Positions 44,583 to 54,032 are shown, counted from the stretch's first letter. The stretch: 64,000 nt of DNA from an uncultured Lachnospira sp. (GCA_934359185.1 CAKRLE010000004.1:173626-237625); one strand, 5' to 3'. A program made the numbers and translations. Notes: a model not told the origin generated them from the sequence alone.

Positions 44583-45494
44583 TTAGAATAAATCAAGCAT
44601 ATTATCCAGATATACAGCTTCCCTTACATGTATCTGATACTCTGGCTTAGTCATATAATATAGCAGAAACTCTAAGATAAGTGCGCTTCCAAGCCCTCTT
44701 CCCTCTATTTTATAATTAGAAAATCCTATCGGCATGTATGTATATTTGATATCATCTATACCTATAAATCCAGGATTCTCCATAGCTTTGGAAAATCTGT
44801 AGCCATCTCCAGAATTGGGAGCCACACATTGATGTTCCGGGGATTTTTCACCAAGATTTTTACGGCTTACCGCCTCGTAACAATTCTTCCTGTCATTACA
44901 TCCAAACCAGCAACATTCATTGCAGAGAAATTCGACCTTATCTTTCTGTGGCTGTGACAAAGCATTTAACTGTCCAAATGCTTTGTTCAATCGGAAATCT
45001 GGCACAACATACCTGAAATCTGCTTTATTTACTTCATTAATAAAATCACAAAAATCTGTCAAGACCTTAGTTGTTGACGATACAAAATAAAATCCGGGAT
45101 AATTTGCTTTCAGGTACTCTAATAGCAAATCTGAATGTACGATAACTCCATTATGAATGCCATCTTTATTCTCAAACATGGCACAGAGTTCATTACATCT
45201 TTTATCTGCCAGATGTTCGTTTTCAAGCAGTGAATTACTAAATGTAAGCCTTGCTGATATTCCATATTCACGCATAAGCCCCAGAACTTCCGCTGGCTCC
45301 GCCTCTCCGAATCCGGCTCGTCCTCCGCCCCAGATACAATCTGCCGGCGCACCATATATAGAACCTATGTCACACCAGTCGTAAAAATATTCCCTGTGTT
45401 CACGGAATAATGGCAGGAAAACCTTGTACAGCTCGTAAAATTCAAACAACCCAGGAAGATGGTAATAAGCTATACCTATCTCTTGTTTATCCAT
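44583..45494 (-). CDS. Uncharacterised protein, U32-peptidase-like TIM-barrel pattern
   Basis: Protein of 303 residues, not firmly recognised. It starts IGIAYYHLPGLFEFYELY, has FYDWCDIGSIYGAPADCIWGGG, and then YVVPDFRLNK near residue 165. A cysteine cluster NECCWFGCNDRKNCYEAV near 195 and a later Cys (HQCVAPNS) follow, resembling the four-cysteine Fe-S or metal site of U32-family proteins. A U32-like barrel, possibly in RNA or peptide modification, is a low-confidence guess. It follows the HD-GYP gene by 17 bases and precedes a terminator, so it is the last gene of that operon. Confidence 0.55.
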   Translation of the reverse strand: MDKQEIGIAYYHLPGLFEFYELYKVFLPLFREHREYFYDWCDIGSIYGAPADCIWGGGRAGFGEAEPAEVLGLMREYGISARLTFSNSLLENEHLADKRCNELCAMFENKDGIHNGVIVHSDLLLEYLKANYPGFYFVSSTTKVLTDFCDFINEVNKADFRYVVPDFRLNKAFGQLNALSQPQKDKVEFLCNECCWFGCNDRKNCYEAVSRKNLGEKSPEHQCVAPNSGDGYRFSKAMENPGFIGIDDIKYTYMPIGFSNYKIEGRGLGSALILEFLLYYMTKPEYQIHVREAVYLDNMLDLF

Positions 45495-45511
45495 ATGTAT
45501 TATGACCTCAA

Positions 45512-46747
45512 TTATTCTTTATCACTAAACACATCCTGATTACCAAAACATTTATTAACATCTTCTGCAATCTCTGCATCAATCCAGCCTTTGTCAACCA
45601 TATCAAAAATAATACTGCATGCTTTTTCATGTGTCATGCCAGCTTTATAAGGGCGGCTTTCAGTTAATGCCTGATAAATATCTACACATGCCATCATACG
45701 CTCCTGTGTATTCAGTTCTGATGCTTTTTTTCCAAAAGGATAGCCCGTACCATCAAGTCTCTCATGATGAAATGCAGCCCAGTCACGAATCTCTTCAAAA
45801 TCTCTGATTCCTGATAATATGTAATATGTATACGCAGCGTGATGCTTCATGCTCTGAAACTCTTCATCTGTCAGCTTACCTGGCTTTTCCAGAATCTCAT
45901 TGCCTATAGCTGCTTTACCAATATCATGTAATGCACCTGCCAGATACATCTTTTCAATGGTTTCTTCATCAAATCCCATATATCTTGCTAATTTCTCTGC
46001 GCAATCAGCAACACCAATTGAATGAGTGCTTGTAAATGGAGATTTATAATCTATTATACTGGCAAAGAAATTCGCAACTGCCTTTATCTGGTCAAAACTT
46101 AATTCCTGCTTTATTCTTGGAATTATATTCCACAACATTTTATCCAGATTATCATCATCAATCGTATATAGATTATCTGCTGAAAACGCTTTTAAAAAGG
46201 CTTCAACACATTCTTTGTCAAACATTGTTCCTTCTGTTTTTTGAAGATAATGCTGTATTTTCTTCCATGTATCTGTTGTTATATGATTAGTGATACATGC
46301 TATATCCAACAGATCACACAAATGAATTATCCTTGCAAAAAGAGGAATTTCATTCCATGTCTTTCCAAAAGGTCCACTGCCATCAGCATTTTCATGATGA
46401 TATAAAATCACACCATCAACATCAGTATGGAACGGAAGATTCTGTATATTCTGCTCGCCAAAAGAACAATGTGCTCCAAGCAGCGGTGCCTTCTTAGTAA
46501 CAGTAATCTGTGAAATATCATTATGAAGTTCTTCCTGAATATACTGCGTCAATGCATTATCATGAAGTAATGCACATACCGCCAGATCCTGCAGGCTCTC
46601 ACCCTGAATACCCATCTCACATGCTATGCTCACACTCATATAAGCAACCCTTTTGGCATGATTATTAGTTACATGGACAAGCTCTGCTTCCACACAATCC
46701 AGTGCGTATGAACAGGCTGCCATCAATCCTAGAACATCTATCTTCAT
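45512..46747 (-). CDS. HD-GYP phosphodiesterase with an extra degenerate HD domain
   Basis: Cytosolic protein of 411 residues. The C-terminal half is a canonical HD-GYP domain: GALHDIGKAAIGNEILEKPGKLT, MKHHAAYTYYIL and FHHERLDGTGYPFGKKASEL. The N-terminal half is a second HD fold with CALLHDNALTQYI and HHENADGSGPFG, where the GYP motif is replaced by SGP. The enzyme should hydrolyse cyclic di-GMP, with the N-terminal copy perhaps regulatory. It lies 30 bases after the HTH-Uma2 gene and before the U32-like gene. Confidence 0.88.
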   Translation of the reverse strand: MKIDVLGLMAACSYALDCVEAELVHVTNNHAKRVAYMSVSIACEMGIQGESLQDLAVCALLHDNALTQYIQEELHNDISQITVTKKAPLLGAHCSFGEQNIQNLPFHTDVDGVILYHHENADGSGPFGKTWNEIPLFARIIHLCDLLDIACITNHITTDTWKKIQHYLQKTEGTMFDKECVEAFLKAFSADNLYTIDDDNLDKMLWNIIPRIKQELSFDQIKAVANFFASIIDYKSPFTSTHSIGVADCAEKLARYMGFDEETIEKMYLAGALHDIGKAAIGNEILEKPGKLTDEEFQSMKHHAAYTYYILSGIRDFEEIRDWAAFHHERLDGTGYPFGKKASELNTQERMMACVDIYQALTESRPYKAGMTHEKACSIIFDMVDKGWIDAEIAEDVNKCFGNQDVFSDKE

Positions 46748-46777
46748 AAAACCACCTTGCTTTACTATTAATTCTGA

Positions 46778-47545
46778 CTACTCCATTCCTTCCTGAAGCC
46801 ACCTTGCTATATTAGAAAAATCGATTTCGAGGGCTCCATCATAGATATTAATAGGAACCGGTTTGTCAAAGCCATATATAACAGGATAGACATCACTTTC
46901 AAAGAAATATACAAGAACCTTTTCTTGCGTAAAATCCACTATCCAGTATTCACGCACCCCAGCTTCCAGATACTTAGACAGCTTCAATGCGTAATCCTTT
47001 TTCTTGGTAGATGGCGAAATGACTTCAACTAAGAAATCCGGCGCACCATATATACCAAACCTCTTAATCTTAGAAGTATCACATACAATACCAACGTCTG
47101 GCTGAACCATCGTCTTATTGTCACAATCAAGCTGTACATCAACCGGCGCAATGAAAGGCCGGCAGCTTCCGCCATTCTCCATTATAAAATTCGCAATCTG
47201 ACGATGAATCTCACCGCCAATCGACTGATGTCCAAATGTCGGCGATGACATATTATAAAAATATCCATCAATCAGCTCAACCCTCTGGTCATCTGGCAAC
47301 GCATAGTAATCATCAAGCGTATAACTGCCATTACGGTCAAAATTATAAGGAGCTGCTGCCTCATTTACCATAAGCGGCTCTGTAAAAAGCCTCTCCAACG
47401 CCATAAGCGTATCATAACGTGGATTCTCCGTCTCACCTGAAAATATCTTCTGTATTGTTCCTAAAGGTACACCTGACAGCTCAGACATCTGAGCATATGT
47501 GTAGCCCCTTTCCCTCTTTTTGTCTTTCATCTCCTGAATAGTCAT
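46778..47545 (-). CDS. XRE HTH fused to Uma2-family (DUF820) PD-(D/E)xK domain
   Basis: Protein of 255 residues. Residues 1-55 form a Cro/CI-type HTH (YTYAQMSELSGVPLGTIQKIFSGE). Residues 65-250 form a Uma2 domain (TLDDYYALPDDQRVELIDGY, MVQPDVGIVCD, PDFLVEVISPSTKKKDYALKLSKY, VREYWIVD) with the Glu, Asp and Glu-x-Ile-x-(Lys) active-site pattern. The family function is unknown. The HTH suggests it binds its own operator, and repeats upstream fit that. The downstream HD-GYP gene is likely co-transcribed. Confidence 0.82.
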   Translation of the reverse strand: MTIQEMKDKKRERGYTYAQMSELSGVPLGTIQKIFSGETENPRYDTLMALERLFTEPLMVNEAAAPYNFDRNGSYTLDDYYALPDDQRVELIDGYFYNMSSPTFGHQSIGGEIHRQIANFIMENGGSCRPFIAPVDVQLDCDNKTMVQPDVGIVCDTSKIKRFGIYGAPDFLVEVISPSTKKKDYALKLSKYLEAGVREYWIVDFTQEKVLVYFFESDVYPVIYGFDKPVPINIYDGALEIDFSNIARWLQEGME

Positions 47546-47607
47546 ATGAATCCCTCCTTAGGAAATAACGAAACAATTATTCTTGTTGTATTCATTATAG
47601 GCTGTAG

Positions 47608-47705
47608 ATTTCCATATGTCAACCGTAAATATGTATAATTATATCCATTACCAAATTATATTTCCATATTTTAACCGTTTTATTAATTTTCCAAGGTTAA
47701 AATAT
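47608..47705. promoter_or_regulatory. Repeated operator-like motif upstream of the HTH-Uma2 gene
   Basis: ATTTCCATATGTCAACCGT (47608-47626) and ATTTCCATATTTTAACCGT (47660-47678) are direct repeats exactly 52 bases apart, five helical turns. The second also forms a perfect 11-base inverted repeat with GGTTAAAATAT (47695-47705). Three half-sites on one DNA face suggest cooperative binding of an HTH protein, probably the downstream gene product. Confidence 0.6.
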
Positions 47706-47713
47706 AACCTATA

Positions 47714-48910
47714 TCATTCGCTGATTTTTCCCTCAATTATAAATACAGGATTATTAGCAGACATCATATGATATCTGCCGCGCTTTTTAACCTCTGTGAC
47801 AGCTATCTGTACTACATCCGTACACATATTGTTCCTCTCCATCAGTGAAACTGCCTGTTCAAGTGTCTCTAATGTAACAGCGGTAATTACTATACGTACA
47901 TCTGGATTTTTCTTTAAAACCTTTTCAAGAATACATTCAAGCTGTCCACCGCTTCCACCGATAAACACCGCATCCGGCGCTGGAAGGTCATCTATTACCT
48001 CTGCGACATTGCCATTGATAATCTCTATATTGTCAAGTCCGAAATGTTCTGCATTCTTAGCAATCAGCTCACACCCCTCTGGTGTTCTCTCAACCGCATA
48101 CACAGTCCCATATAATGCGTGAAGCGCCAGTTCAACTGAGACAGAACCGGTTCCTGCACCAATGTCATAGACACACGCATCCTTTGCAGCCGCCATACGG
48201 CTTACCACACTTGCACGGATTTCCCTTTTTGTCATAGGGACATCGCCGCGAATAAACTTATCATCAGGAATACCAGTTATTGCAAGAGATTGTGGATTCT
48301 CGTTATTAACTGCCATCACCGTTAGTCCTGTGGCATCATAATCTGTAAATTCAGCAATTTTTCCGCAGACTATATTCTCATTATCATATGAAAGATTTTC
48401 GCCTATCCATACATTTGCATCAGCAAGTCCGGTTTTTTCAATCTTTTGACATATCTGTGCCACATTTCCACCAGTCAGAAAATATGTCCATTCATTCTGC
48501 ATAACAACAGGTATATAACTCTGCTTTTTGCCATGAAGGCTTACAAGGGCTGCTGTCTCCCAAGGCTGTCCTATTTTTGAAGCCAGGTACACTACAGAAG
48601 ATATTCCAGGCATTATTCTATATGAATAATTATCACTGATAAGATGGCTCACAAGCTTCTTTGTTCCGCTGTAGAATCCCGTATCACCGGACATCAGCAC
48701 AACAAACTTTTTTGCATCCTCATTTTTAATAATATCCATAATTTCATCAGCTGTCACCGCATAGAATACATTTCTGCCAGCATCAGAATATGGCTCTGCC
48801 AGACGCTTTGAACCTATAATAATCTCTGCATTTTCAATTGTCTCTTTAACCTCTTGTGTAATACACTGCTTACCGCCTGGACCTAATCCTGCTATATCTA
48901 CATGCTTCAT
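47714..48910 (-). CDS. cbiET: CbiET: cobalt-precorrin-7 C5-methyltransferase / C15-methyltransferase-decarboxylase
   Basis: Bifunctional corrin-ring enzyme of 398 residues. The N-terminal CbiE domain is a tetrapyrrole methylase (VDIAGLGPGGKQC, VLMSGDTGFYSGTKKL, MPGISSVVYLASK). The C-terminal CbiT domain is a SAM methyltransferase (RGDVPMTKREIRASV, VYDIGAGTGSVSVELAL, AVERTPEG, VFIGGSGGQLE). It methylates C5 and C15 and removes the C12 acetate carboxylate. ATG 48910 gives an ATGA overlap with cbiJ. It is the last gene of the cbi run. Confidence 0.93.
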   Translation of the reverse strand: MKHVDIAGLGPGGKQCITQEVKETIENAEIIIGSKRLAEPYSDAGRNVFYAVTADEIMDIIKNEDAKKFVVLMSGDTGFYSGTKKLVSHLISDNYSYRIMPGISSVVYLASKIGQPWETAALVSLHGKKQSYIPVVMQNEWTYFLTGGNVAQICQKIEKTGLADANVWIGENLSYDNENIVCGKIAEFTDYDATGLTVMAVNNENPQSLAITGIPDDKFIRGDVPMTKREIRASVVSRMAAAKDACVYDIGAGTGSVSVELALHALYGTVYAVERTPEGCELIAKNAEHFGLDNIEIINGNVAEVIDDLPAPDAVFIGGSGGQLECILEKVLKKNPDVRIVITAVTLETLEQAVSLMERNNMCTDVVQIAVTEVKKRGRYHMMSANNPVFIIEGKISE

Positions 48911-49698
48911 GCCTGTTCCCATTCTTTCAGATATTCAATAACCTGTGAAAAACTCATTCCCTCTTTTTCCACTGGCCGTTTTAACACTACCGCTTCTATG
49001 TCTGTATTCTTTACTGCTTCAATCTTTTCCTCATAACCGCCATTGCTTCCTGATTCCTTGGTTACAAGAATGTCTATATGAAGCTGTCTGATTAATGCCA
49101 CGTTAAATTCCACTGTAAATGGTCCCTGCATACCAATCAGATGTGCCGGATTAAATCCAGCATTTTCAGCTTTCTGTATCATTTCTGATGTCGGGAGCAG
49201 CCTAAGATATGCTCTCTCCCTGTAATTATTGATATTCATGTATTCTGGAATATTTTTGCTTCCTGTTGTCAGGAGAATATTCTCATTGATATATTTTTCA
49301 CTATTCAAGAGATTAACAACCTCTTCCATGGTATCTACATATGTGATTGAATCATTTTCATGTCTGCCATCACTTTCAGGCACACATTCTCTTAACACTC
49401 TTATATATGAAACTTCTGCCTGCACGCACGCTGCTCTGATATTGTGTGTCACCTGCTCGGCATATGGATGTGTCGCATCCAGCACAATATCAGGCTTAAT
49501 GCGCTTTAGTTCATCACACATCTGTTGTCCGTCAAGCCTACCTGTATGTACAATCAGCGAATCATTTTCTGGAAGAAGCTCCCTGCCATATTCAGTTGCA
49601 ACATATACATGTGTTATGTATCCGCTCTGTGCAAGGTATTCACACAGGCTGCGCCCCTCTGTCGTCCCGGCGAACAACATCAATGTCTTATCAATCAT
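48907..49698 (-). CDS. cbiJ: CbiJ/CobK: cobalt-precorrin-6A reductase
   Basis: NAD(P)H-dependent reductase of 263 residues acting on cobalt-precorrin-6A. It has LMLFAGTTEGRSLCEYLA at the N-terminus, VLDATHPYAEQVTHNIRAAC, YIRVLRE, and LIGMQGPFTVEFN with VTKESGSNGGYEEKIEA near the end, all typical of CobK/CbiJ. It overlaps cbiH by four bases (ATGA) and cbiET by four, so it is strictly coupled within the operon. Confidence 0.93.
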   Translation of the reverse strand: MIDKTLMLFAGTTEGRSLCEYLAQSGYITHVYVATEYGRELLPENDSLIVHTGRLDGQQMCDELKRIKPDIVLDATHPYAEQVTHNIRAACVQAEVSYIRVLRECVPESDGRHENDSITYVDTMEEVVNLLNSEKYINENILLTTGSKNIPEYMNINNYRERAYLRLLPTSEMIQKAENAGFNPAHLIGMQGPFTVEFNVALIRQLHIDILVTKESGSNGGYEEKIEAVKNTDIEAVVLKRPVEKEGMSFSQVIEYLKEWEQA

Positions 49699-50453
49699 AT
49701 GATTTTATATCCTCTTGGTGTAACCATTCTGCCGCCAATAATTTTAGTCCTGCTGTTTCCTATATAAACTGTCGTGAACATGTCAACTTCTGTATCAGCC
49801 AGTTCCTTTAATGTAAGTATGCATGGTGTCTCATTTTCACGTCCTATGTTCTTCACATATCCGCATACTGTGTCTGGCGATTGTATCTCCATGACAAGCT
49901 CACAGATTTCTTTCAGATATCCTGCTCTCCTGCGGCTTGACGGATTGTATATACACATTACCATATTGGTCTGTGCTGCCGCAAGAACTCTCATTTTTAT
50001 CATTGACCATGGTGTCATGCAATCACTGAGACTTATAACTGCAAAATCATGTGATAATGGTGCACCAAGGCATGCCGCACCGCTGCTTGCAGCCGTAACT
50101 CCTGATATAATCTTAATATCTGGAACATCACTGCCCGCTGCAGCTTTATCATTAGCTGCATCATCCGCATACGCAAGCTCGTATACAAGACTTGCCATTC
50201 CATACACTCCACTGTCGCCGCTGCATACAAGCACTACCTCTTTTCCTGTCTTTGCCATATCTATAGCATACTGGCAGCGTTCCTTCTCCTTCATCATATC
50301 AGTTGAATAATACTCTTTATCTGGAAAATACTGTTTTAATATATCGACATACGTTGTATACCCAACTATCAGGTCAGCATCTGATATCGCCGCTGATGCC
50401 TCCAACGTCATATTATCCTGGGCTCCACTTCCAAAACCTACAACTTTAAGCAT
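49695..50453 (-). CDS. cbiH: CbiH/CobJ: precorrin-3B (cobalt-factor III) C17-methyltransferase
   Basis: SAM-dependent tetrapyrrole methylase of 252 residues that drives ring contraction and C17 methylation. It has KVVGFGSGAQDNMTLEA, VLVCSGDSGVYGMASLVYEL, IISGVTAASSGAACLGAPLSHDFAVISLSD and MCIYNPSSRRRAG. ATG 50453, with GGAG about eight bases upstream, is preferred to a longer frame that would overlap cbiG by 44 bases. Confidence 0.94.
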   Translation of the reverse strand: MLKVVGFGSGAQDNMTLEASAAISDADLIVGYTTYVDILKQYFPDKEYYSTDMMKEKERCQYAIDMAKTGKEVVLVCSGDSGVYGMASLVYELAYADDAANDKAAAGSDVPDIKIISGVTAASSGAACLGAPLSHDFAVISLSDCMTPWSMIKMRVLAAAQTNMVMCIYNPSSRRRAGYLKEICELVMEIQSPDTVCGYVKNIGRENETPCILTLKELADTEVDMFTTVYIGNSRTKIIGGRMVTPRGYKII

Positions 50454-51519
50454 AACTGTTCTCCATTTCTGTAATCTTATAGACAGCAATTGTTATACCA
50501 TCACACGCTGTCTTTCCCACCAATCTTTCTCCTCCGCCGGATGCCGCACACGCACTGCGCTCACAGACATTATCAACGCCAACTTTTTCTTTAACAAATG
50601 CTGATTCTGCAAAATCGCCTTTGATATCAGAAAGCTCCCCTGCTGAATATGTCTTATATGGTACTCTGTACTTCCTTGCAAACCCTGCTATTCCTGGCTC
50701 ATCTGTTTTTATATCAATTGACGACACAACTGCAATCCGTTCTATAAGAAGATTATTTTCTTCAAATGTGCTTCTAACTGCTTCCTCAATCTCCTCAACA
50801 GGTTTTCCCTTTTTGCAGCCAATCCCAACTGCTATATCCATTGGCACAAGCTTCAATGTTTTCCTGTAAGCTGTCTGTCCGCCAATCTGCGTAATTATCT
50901 GTATTCCGCTCTCATATTCACCATTTTTATTATCAGTGACATAAACCTGTCCATTCCATTGAACCTCAGTACATCTTAACATTGGCATAAATGTTTCACC
51001 ACCTGTAAGTCCAACTGGCTCCCCATTAAGGATTTTCCCAGATATTTCCTTAATCATCGCCGGATTAACAATCCTCATATTATGCCTTTTTGCAAACAAA
51101 TCAACAGCAAACATCCCTCTCGTATCAGTCGCTGTCGTAATTACCGGCACTGCACCAACCGCCTCTGCAAGCTCCTCACACCACTCATTAGCTCCACCTA
51201 TATGCCCTGAAAGAAGTGATATAAGAAATCTACCACTCTCGTCAGCCACAAGCACTGCCGGGTCTGTCACCTTGCTTTTAAGATATGGTGCTATGCTTCT
51301 CACTGCAATTGCCGCCGCACATACAAAAAGAAGCCTGTCACATGAATTAAACTCATTTTTTACAACAGCACCCACAGAATCAAATGGCATCACCGCCTCG
51401 CCGTAATCACCAGCACATCTGCTGTGGCAATAGATAACATTTTCTCCTTCCATCACAGATGATGCTTTTTCTGCGACTTTCATGCCTTCATGTGTAAATG
51501 TAATCACAACCGTTCTCAT
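50446..51519 (-). CDS. cbiG: CbiG: cobalt-precorrin-5A hydrolase
   Basis: Protein of 357 residues that opens the delta-lactone and releases acetaldehyde. The N-terminal domain contains LLFVCAAAIAVRSIAPYLKSK, VLVADESGRFLISLLSGHIGGANEW and TTATDTRGMFAVD. The C-terminal domain begins MDIAVGIGCKKGKPVEEIEEAV. It overlaps cbiF by four bases (ATGA). CbiG is specific to the anaerobic (early cobalt) route, which fits the organism. Confidence 0.94.
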   Translation of the reverse strand: MRTVVITFTHEGMKVAEKASSVMEGENVIYCHSRCAGDYGEAVMPFDSVGAVVKNEFNSCDRLLFVCAAAIAVRSIAPYLKSKVTDPAVLVADESGRFLISLLSGHIGGANEWCEELAEAVGAVPVITTATDTRGMFAVDLFAKRHNMRIVNPAMIKEISGKILNGEPVGLTGGETFMPMLRCTEVQWNGQVYVTDNKNGEYESGIQIITQIGGQTAYRKTLKLVPMDIAVGIGCKKGKPVEEIEEAVRSTFEENNLLIERIAVVSSIDIKTDEPGIAGFARKYRVPYKTYSAGELSDIKGDFAESAFVKEKVGVDNVCERSACAASGGGERLVGKTACDGITIAVYKITEMENSYA

Positions 51520-52262
51520 TGTCTGTACTCCGTCTTAAAATCAGGGTCATATAGCTTTGAAAATGCATATTTATTACCTAAAAATTCTCCGACAAGCACA
51601 AGTGATGTCTTGGTAATACCGGCTTTCTTCGCCTCATTATCAAGGTCTTTTAACGTTGTGCGTATACATTTTTCATCATCCCAGCTCGCCTTGTATACAA
51701 GCGCACAAGGCGTATCTGGCGTATAAGCACCTTTATATAATTCTTCCTGTAACTCTTTTAAATGTGATGAGCTTAAAAATACAACCATTGATGTTCCATG
51801 CTCTGCCAGCTTCGCTATCCTCTCATTGTCTGGCATAGGAGTTCTTCCCGGCATTCTTGTAAGAATTACTGTCTGTGAAACCTGTGGGACTGTGTATTCA
51901 CATTGCACCGAAGCGGCTGCTGCCAGGAAACTGCTCACGCCCGGACAAATCTTACATGTAATACCATGCTTCGCAAGTTCTTCTATCTGCTCACGTATTG
52001 CACCATAAAGAGATGGGTCACCTGTATGCAGACGGACAATCTTCTTCCCCCTCTCCTCTGCATCAACTATAACTCTAATAACCTCATCAAGATTCATATA
52101 TGCGCTGTTATATATTTCACAATCATTTTTTGCATACTCAAGAAGTTCTACATTAACCAGTGAACCTGTATATATAATTACATCCGCTTCATTTAAAAGC
52201 TTCATGCCCCGCACTGTGATTAAATCTTTCGCTCCAGGTCCTGCACCGACTATATTAACCAT
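51516..52262 (-). CDS. cbiF: CbiF/CobM: cobalt-precorrin-4 C11-methyltransferase
   Basis: Tetrapyrrole methylase of 248 residues: VNIVGAGPGAKDLITVRG, VRLHTGDPSLYGAIREQIEEL, CPGVSSFLAAAASVQCEYT and SQTVILTRMPGRTPMP, the CobM/CbiF-specific segment. It methylates C11 of the contracted ring. It starts one base after the cbiD stop and overlaps cbiG. Confidence 0.95.
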   Translation of the reverse strand: MVNIVGAGPGAKDLITVRGMKLLNEADVIIYTGSLVNVELLEYAKNDCEIYNSAYMNLDEVIRVIVDAEERGKKIVRLHTGDPSLYGAIREQIEELAKHGITCKICPGVSSFLAAAASVQCEYTVPQVSQTVILTRMPGRTPMPDNERIAKLAEHGTSMVVFLSSSHLKELQEELYKGAYTPDTPCALVYKASWDDEKCIRTTLKDLDNEAKKAGITKTSLVLVGEFLGNKYAFSKLYDPDFKTEYRQ

Positions 52263-52263
52263 A

Positions 52264-53415
52264 TCATTCTCCCCTCTTAGCTGTAATGCTTTTTACAAAC
52301 TCATCAGCAAGCTTTGTCTTTCCAAGTATTCCATATTCATTAGAAAATATAATCGCTCCGATTCGTATTCTCTCTGAACTTCTATGCTGCAATACCTTTT
52401 CTATTCTAATCATAAGCTGTTCCATTGCTCCCTCAAGCATGTCCGATTCTTTCAATATTTCAAGTGCCGCATCTGTTGTCACGCAATCGAGAATTTTTCT
52501 TGCAATATCAGCCTCTGCTCCTGCCTGTATGGCACATGCTGACAGGACTTCCATACGTCCATCGGCAACTCTTGAATGTGTATTCATAATCCCTGCACCA
52601 AGCTTTACAAGCTTTCCGATATGTCCAACTAAAAGCATGCTTTCTGCCCCGGCATCACACACCATATCAATTGTGTCACCTATGTAATTACTGCATTTGA
52701 TGCTTCTTTTTAATTCTATATTAAGATTATTGAACAGGAAATCCTGTCCATAGTTGCCCGGAGCTATTAAAAGTGTCCGCTCTCCGTCTGCCATATGCAT
52801 ATTAATCTCAGTGCGGATGGTATCAATTATCGCCTGTTCGCTCATCGGTTCAACTATGCCTGTTGTACCAAGAATTGATATTCCACCGACAATCCCCAGT
52901 TGTGGATTAAATGTCTTCTTGGCAATCTCCACTCCCTCTGGTGCGGATATGACAACTTTAAGACCCCCCTCATAGGAATATCTGTCTGCAATATCGCTGA
53001 CTCCATCTGCAATCATTTTGAGCGGAACAGGATTAATCGCAGCCTCACCTATCGGACGCTGCAAACCTTTTTTCGTTATCCTGCCTATTCCTATGCCGCC
53101 ATCAATGATGACATTTTTGCTTATGACATACGACACTTCTGCATATATGTAGATTCCATTTGTAACATCAGGGTCATCACCGCTGTCTTTCTTTATCGCG
53201 CACGAAACGCTCTCTACGCCTCTAACTATCTTTTCAACAGGAAGCTGTAAATGTACTCCCATCGGAGTCTCCACATTGACTTCCAGAACATCTTTGCCAG
53301 ATAAAAGCATCTGTGCCGCTGCCTTTGCCGCCGCACATGCGCATGTTCCTGTTGTATAGCCGCATCTTAGCTTTTTCTGGTTCTTGTATACATATCTTTC
53401 TAGCATCTGCGCCAC
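52264..53415 (-). CDS. cbiD: CbiD: cobalt-precorrin-5B C1-methyltransferase
   Basis: SAM-dependent C1-methyltransferase of the anaerobic route, 383 residues. It has LRCGYTTGTCACAAAKAA at 16-33, VSCAIKKDSGDDPDVTNG, GGIGIGRITKKGLQRPIGEAAINPVP, GGISILGTTGIVEPMSE and LLVGHIGKLVKLGAGIMNTHS. The frame starts at GTG 53415; ATG 53406 is also possible. It overlaps cbiC by 16 bases. Confidence 0.95.
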   Translation of the reverse strand: MAQMLERYVYKNQKKLRCGYTTGTCACAAAKAAAQMLLSGKDVLEVNVETPMGVHLQLPVEKIVRGVESVSCAIKKDSGDDPDVTNGIYIYAEVSYVISKNVIIDGGIGIGRITKKGLQRPIGEAAINPVPLKMIADGVSDIADRYSYEGGLKVVISAPEGVEIAKKTFNPQLGIVGGISILGTTGIVEPMSEQAIIDTIRTEINMHMADGERTLLIAPGNYGQDFLFNNLNIELKRSIKCSNYIGDTIDMVCDAGAESMLLVGHIGKLVKLGAGIMNTHSRVADGRMEVLSACAIQAGAEADIARKILDCVTTDAALEILKESDMLEGAMEQLMIRIEKVLQHRSSERIRIGAIIFSNEYGILGKTKLADEFVKSITAKRGE

Positions 53416-54032
53416 TCTTTATCATCATCCGCTGCCATATAAAGCAGTGCATTCATAATGGCTGCCGCAACATTGCTTCCGCCTTTTCTGCCTCTTGCGA
53501 CTATATATGACATTCCGCTGTCTATAATCTCTTCCTTTGCTTCAACCACATTAACAAATCCAACCGGAACACCTATAACAAGTTTTGGATTAAATTCTCC
53601 TTTATCATAGAGCTCTCTTATCTTCATCAATGCTGTAGGTGCATTGCCGACAACCATAATGCAGCCCGGATTATCCCTCGATGCTTTCTCAACGCTGACT
53701 GCCGCGCGTGTCACCTGTTTTTTTTCTGCCTCCTGTGCAACATTTTTATCAGCCATATAACATTTAACCGTACATCCAAGCTTTTCAGCTATCTTACTGT
53801 TAATACCTGATTTTGCCATATTAGTGTCGGTTACAATGTCTGTCCCCTCACGCAGTGCCTTGACAGCCTTTTCAATTACGCCTTCTGAAAATGTCATGCT
53901 TGTTTCATATGAAAAATCTGCTGTCGTATGAATAACACGCTTCACAACTGGCTTATATATTGCTGGAATATCCGTTGTCAGTTCTTTTTCTATAATCTCA
54001 AATGACTGTTTCTCAATATCCATAGGTTTCAT
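53400..54032 (-). CDS. cbiC: CbiC/CobH: cobalt-precorrin-8X methylmutase
   Basis: Methylmutase of 210 residues that moves the C11 methyl to C12, giving cobyrinate. It shows RVIHTTADFSYE with the catalytic His near residue 43, DTNMAKSGINSKI, and the C-terminal VGNAPTALMKI with VIGVPVGFVNVVEAKEE and ARGRKGGSNVAAAIMNAL. It is the first cbi gene and lies only 34 bases after the amidase stop, with GGAG 11 bases before the ATG. No separate promoter or B12 riboswitch is seen there. Confidence 0.95.
   Translation of the reverse strand: MKPMDIEKQSFEIIEKELTTDIPAIYKPVVKRVIHTTADFSYETSMTFSEGVIEKAVKALREGTDIVTDTNMAKSGINSKIAEKLGCTVKCYMADKNVAQEAEKKQVTRAAVSVEKASRDNPGCIMVVGNAPTALMKIRELYDKGEFNPKLVIGVPVGFVNVVEAKEEIIDSGMSYIVARGRKGGSNVAAAIMNALLYMAADDDKEWRRC

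Noticed and set aside
49774-50310. Open plus-strand frame of 178 codons inside cbiH
   Set aside because: Antisense shadow of a clear methyltransferase gene, with no start signal or recognisable family.
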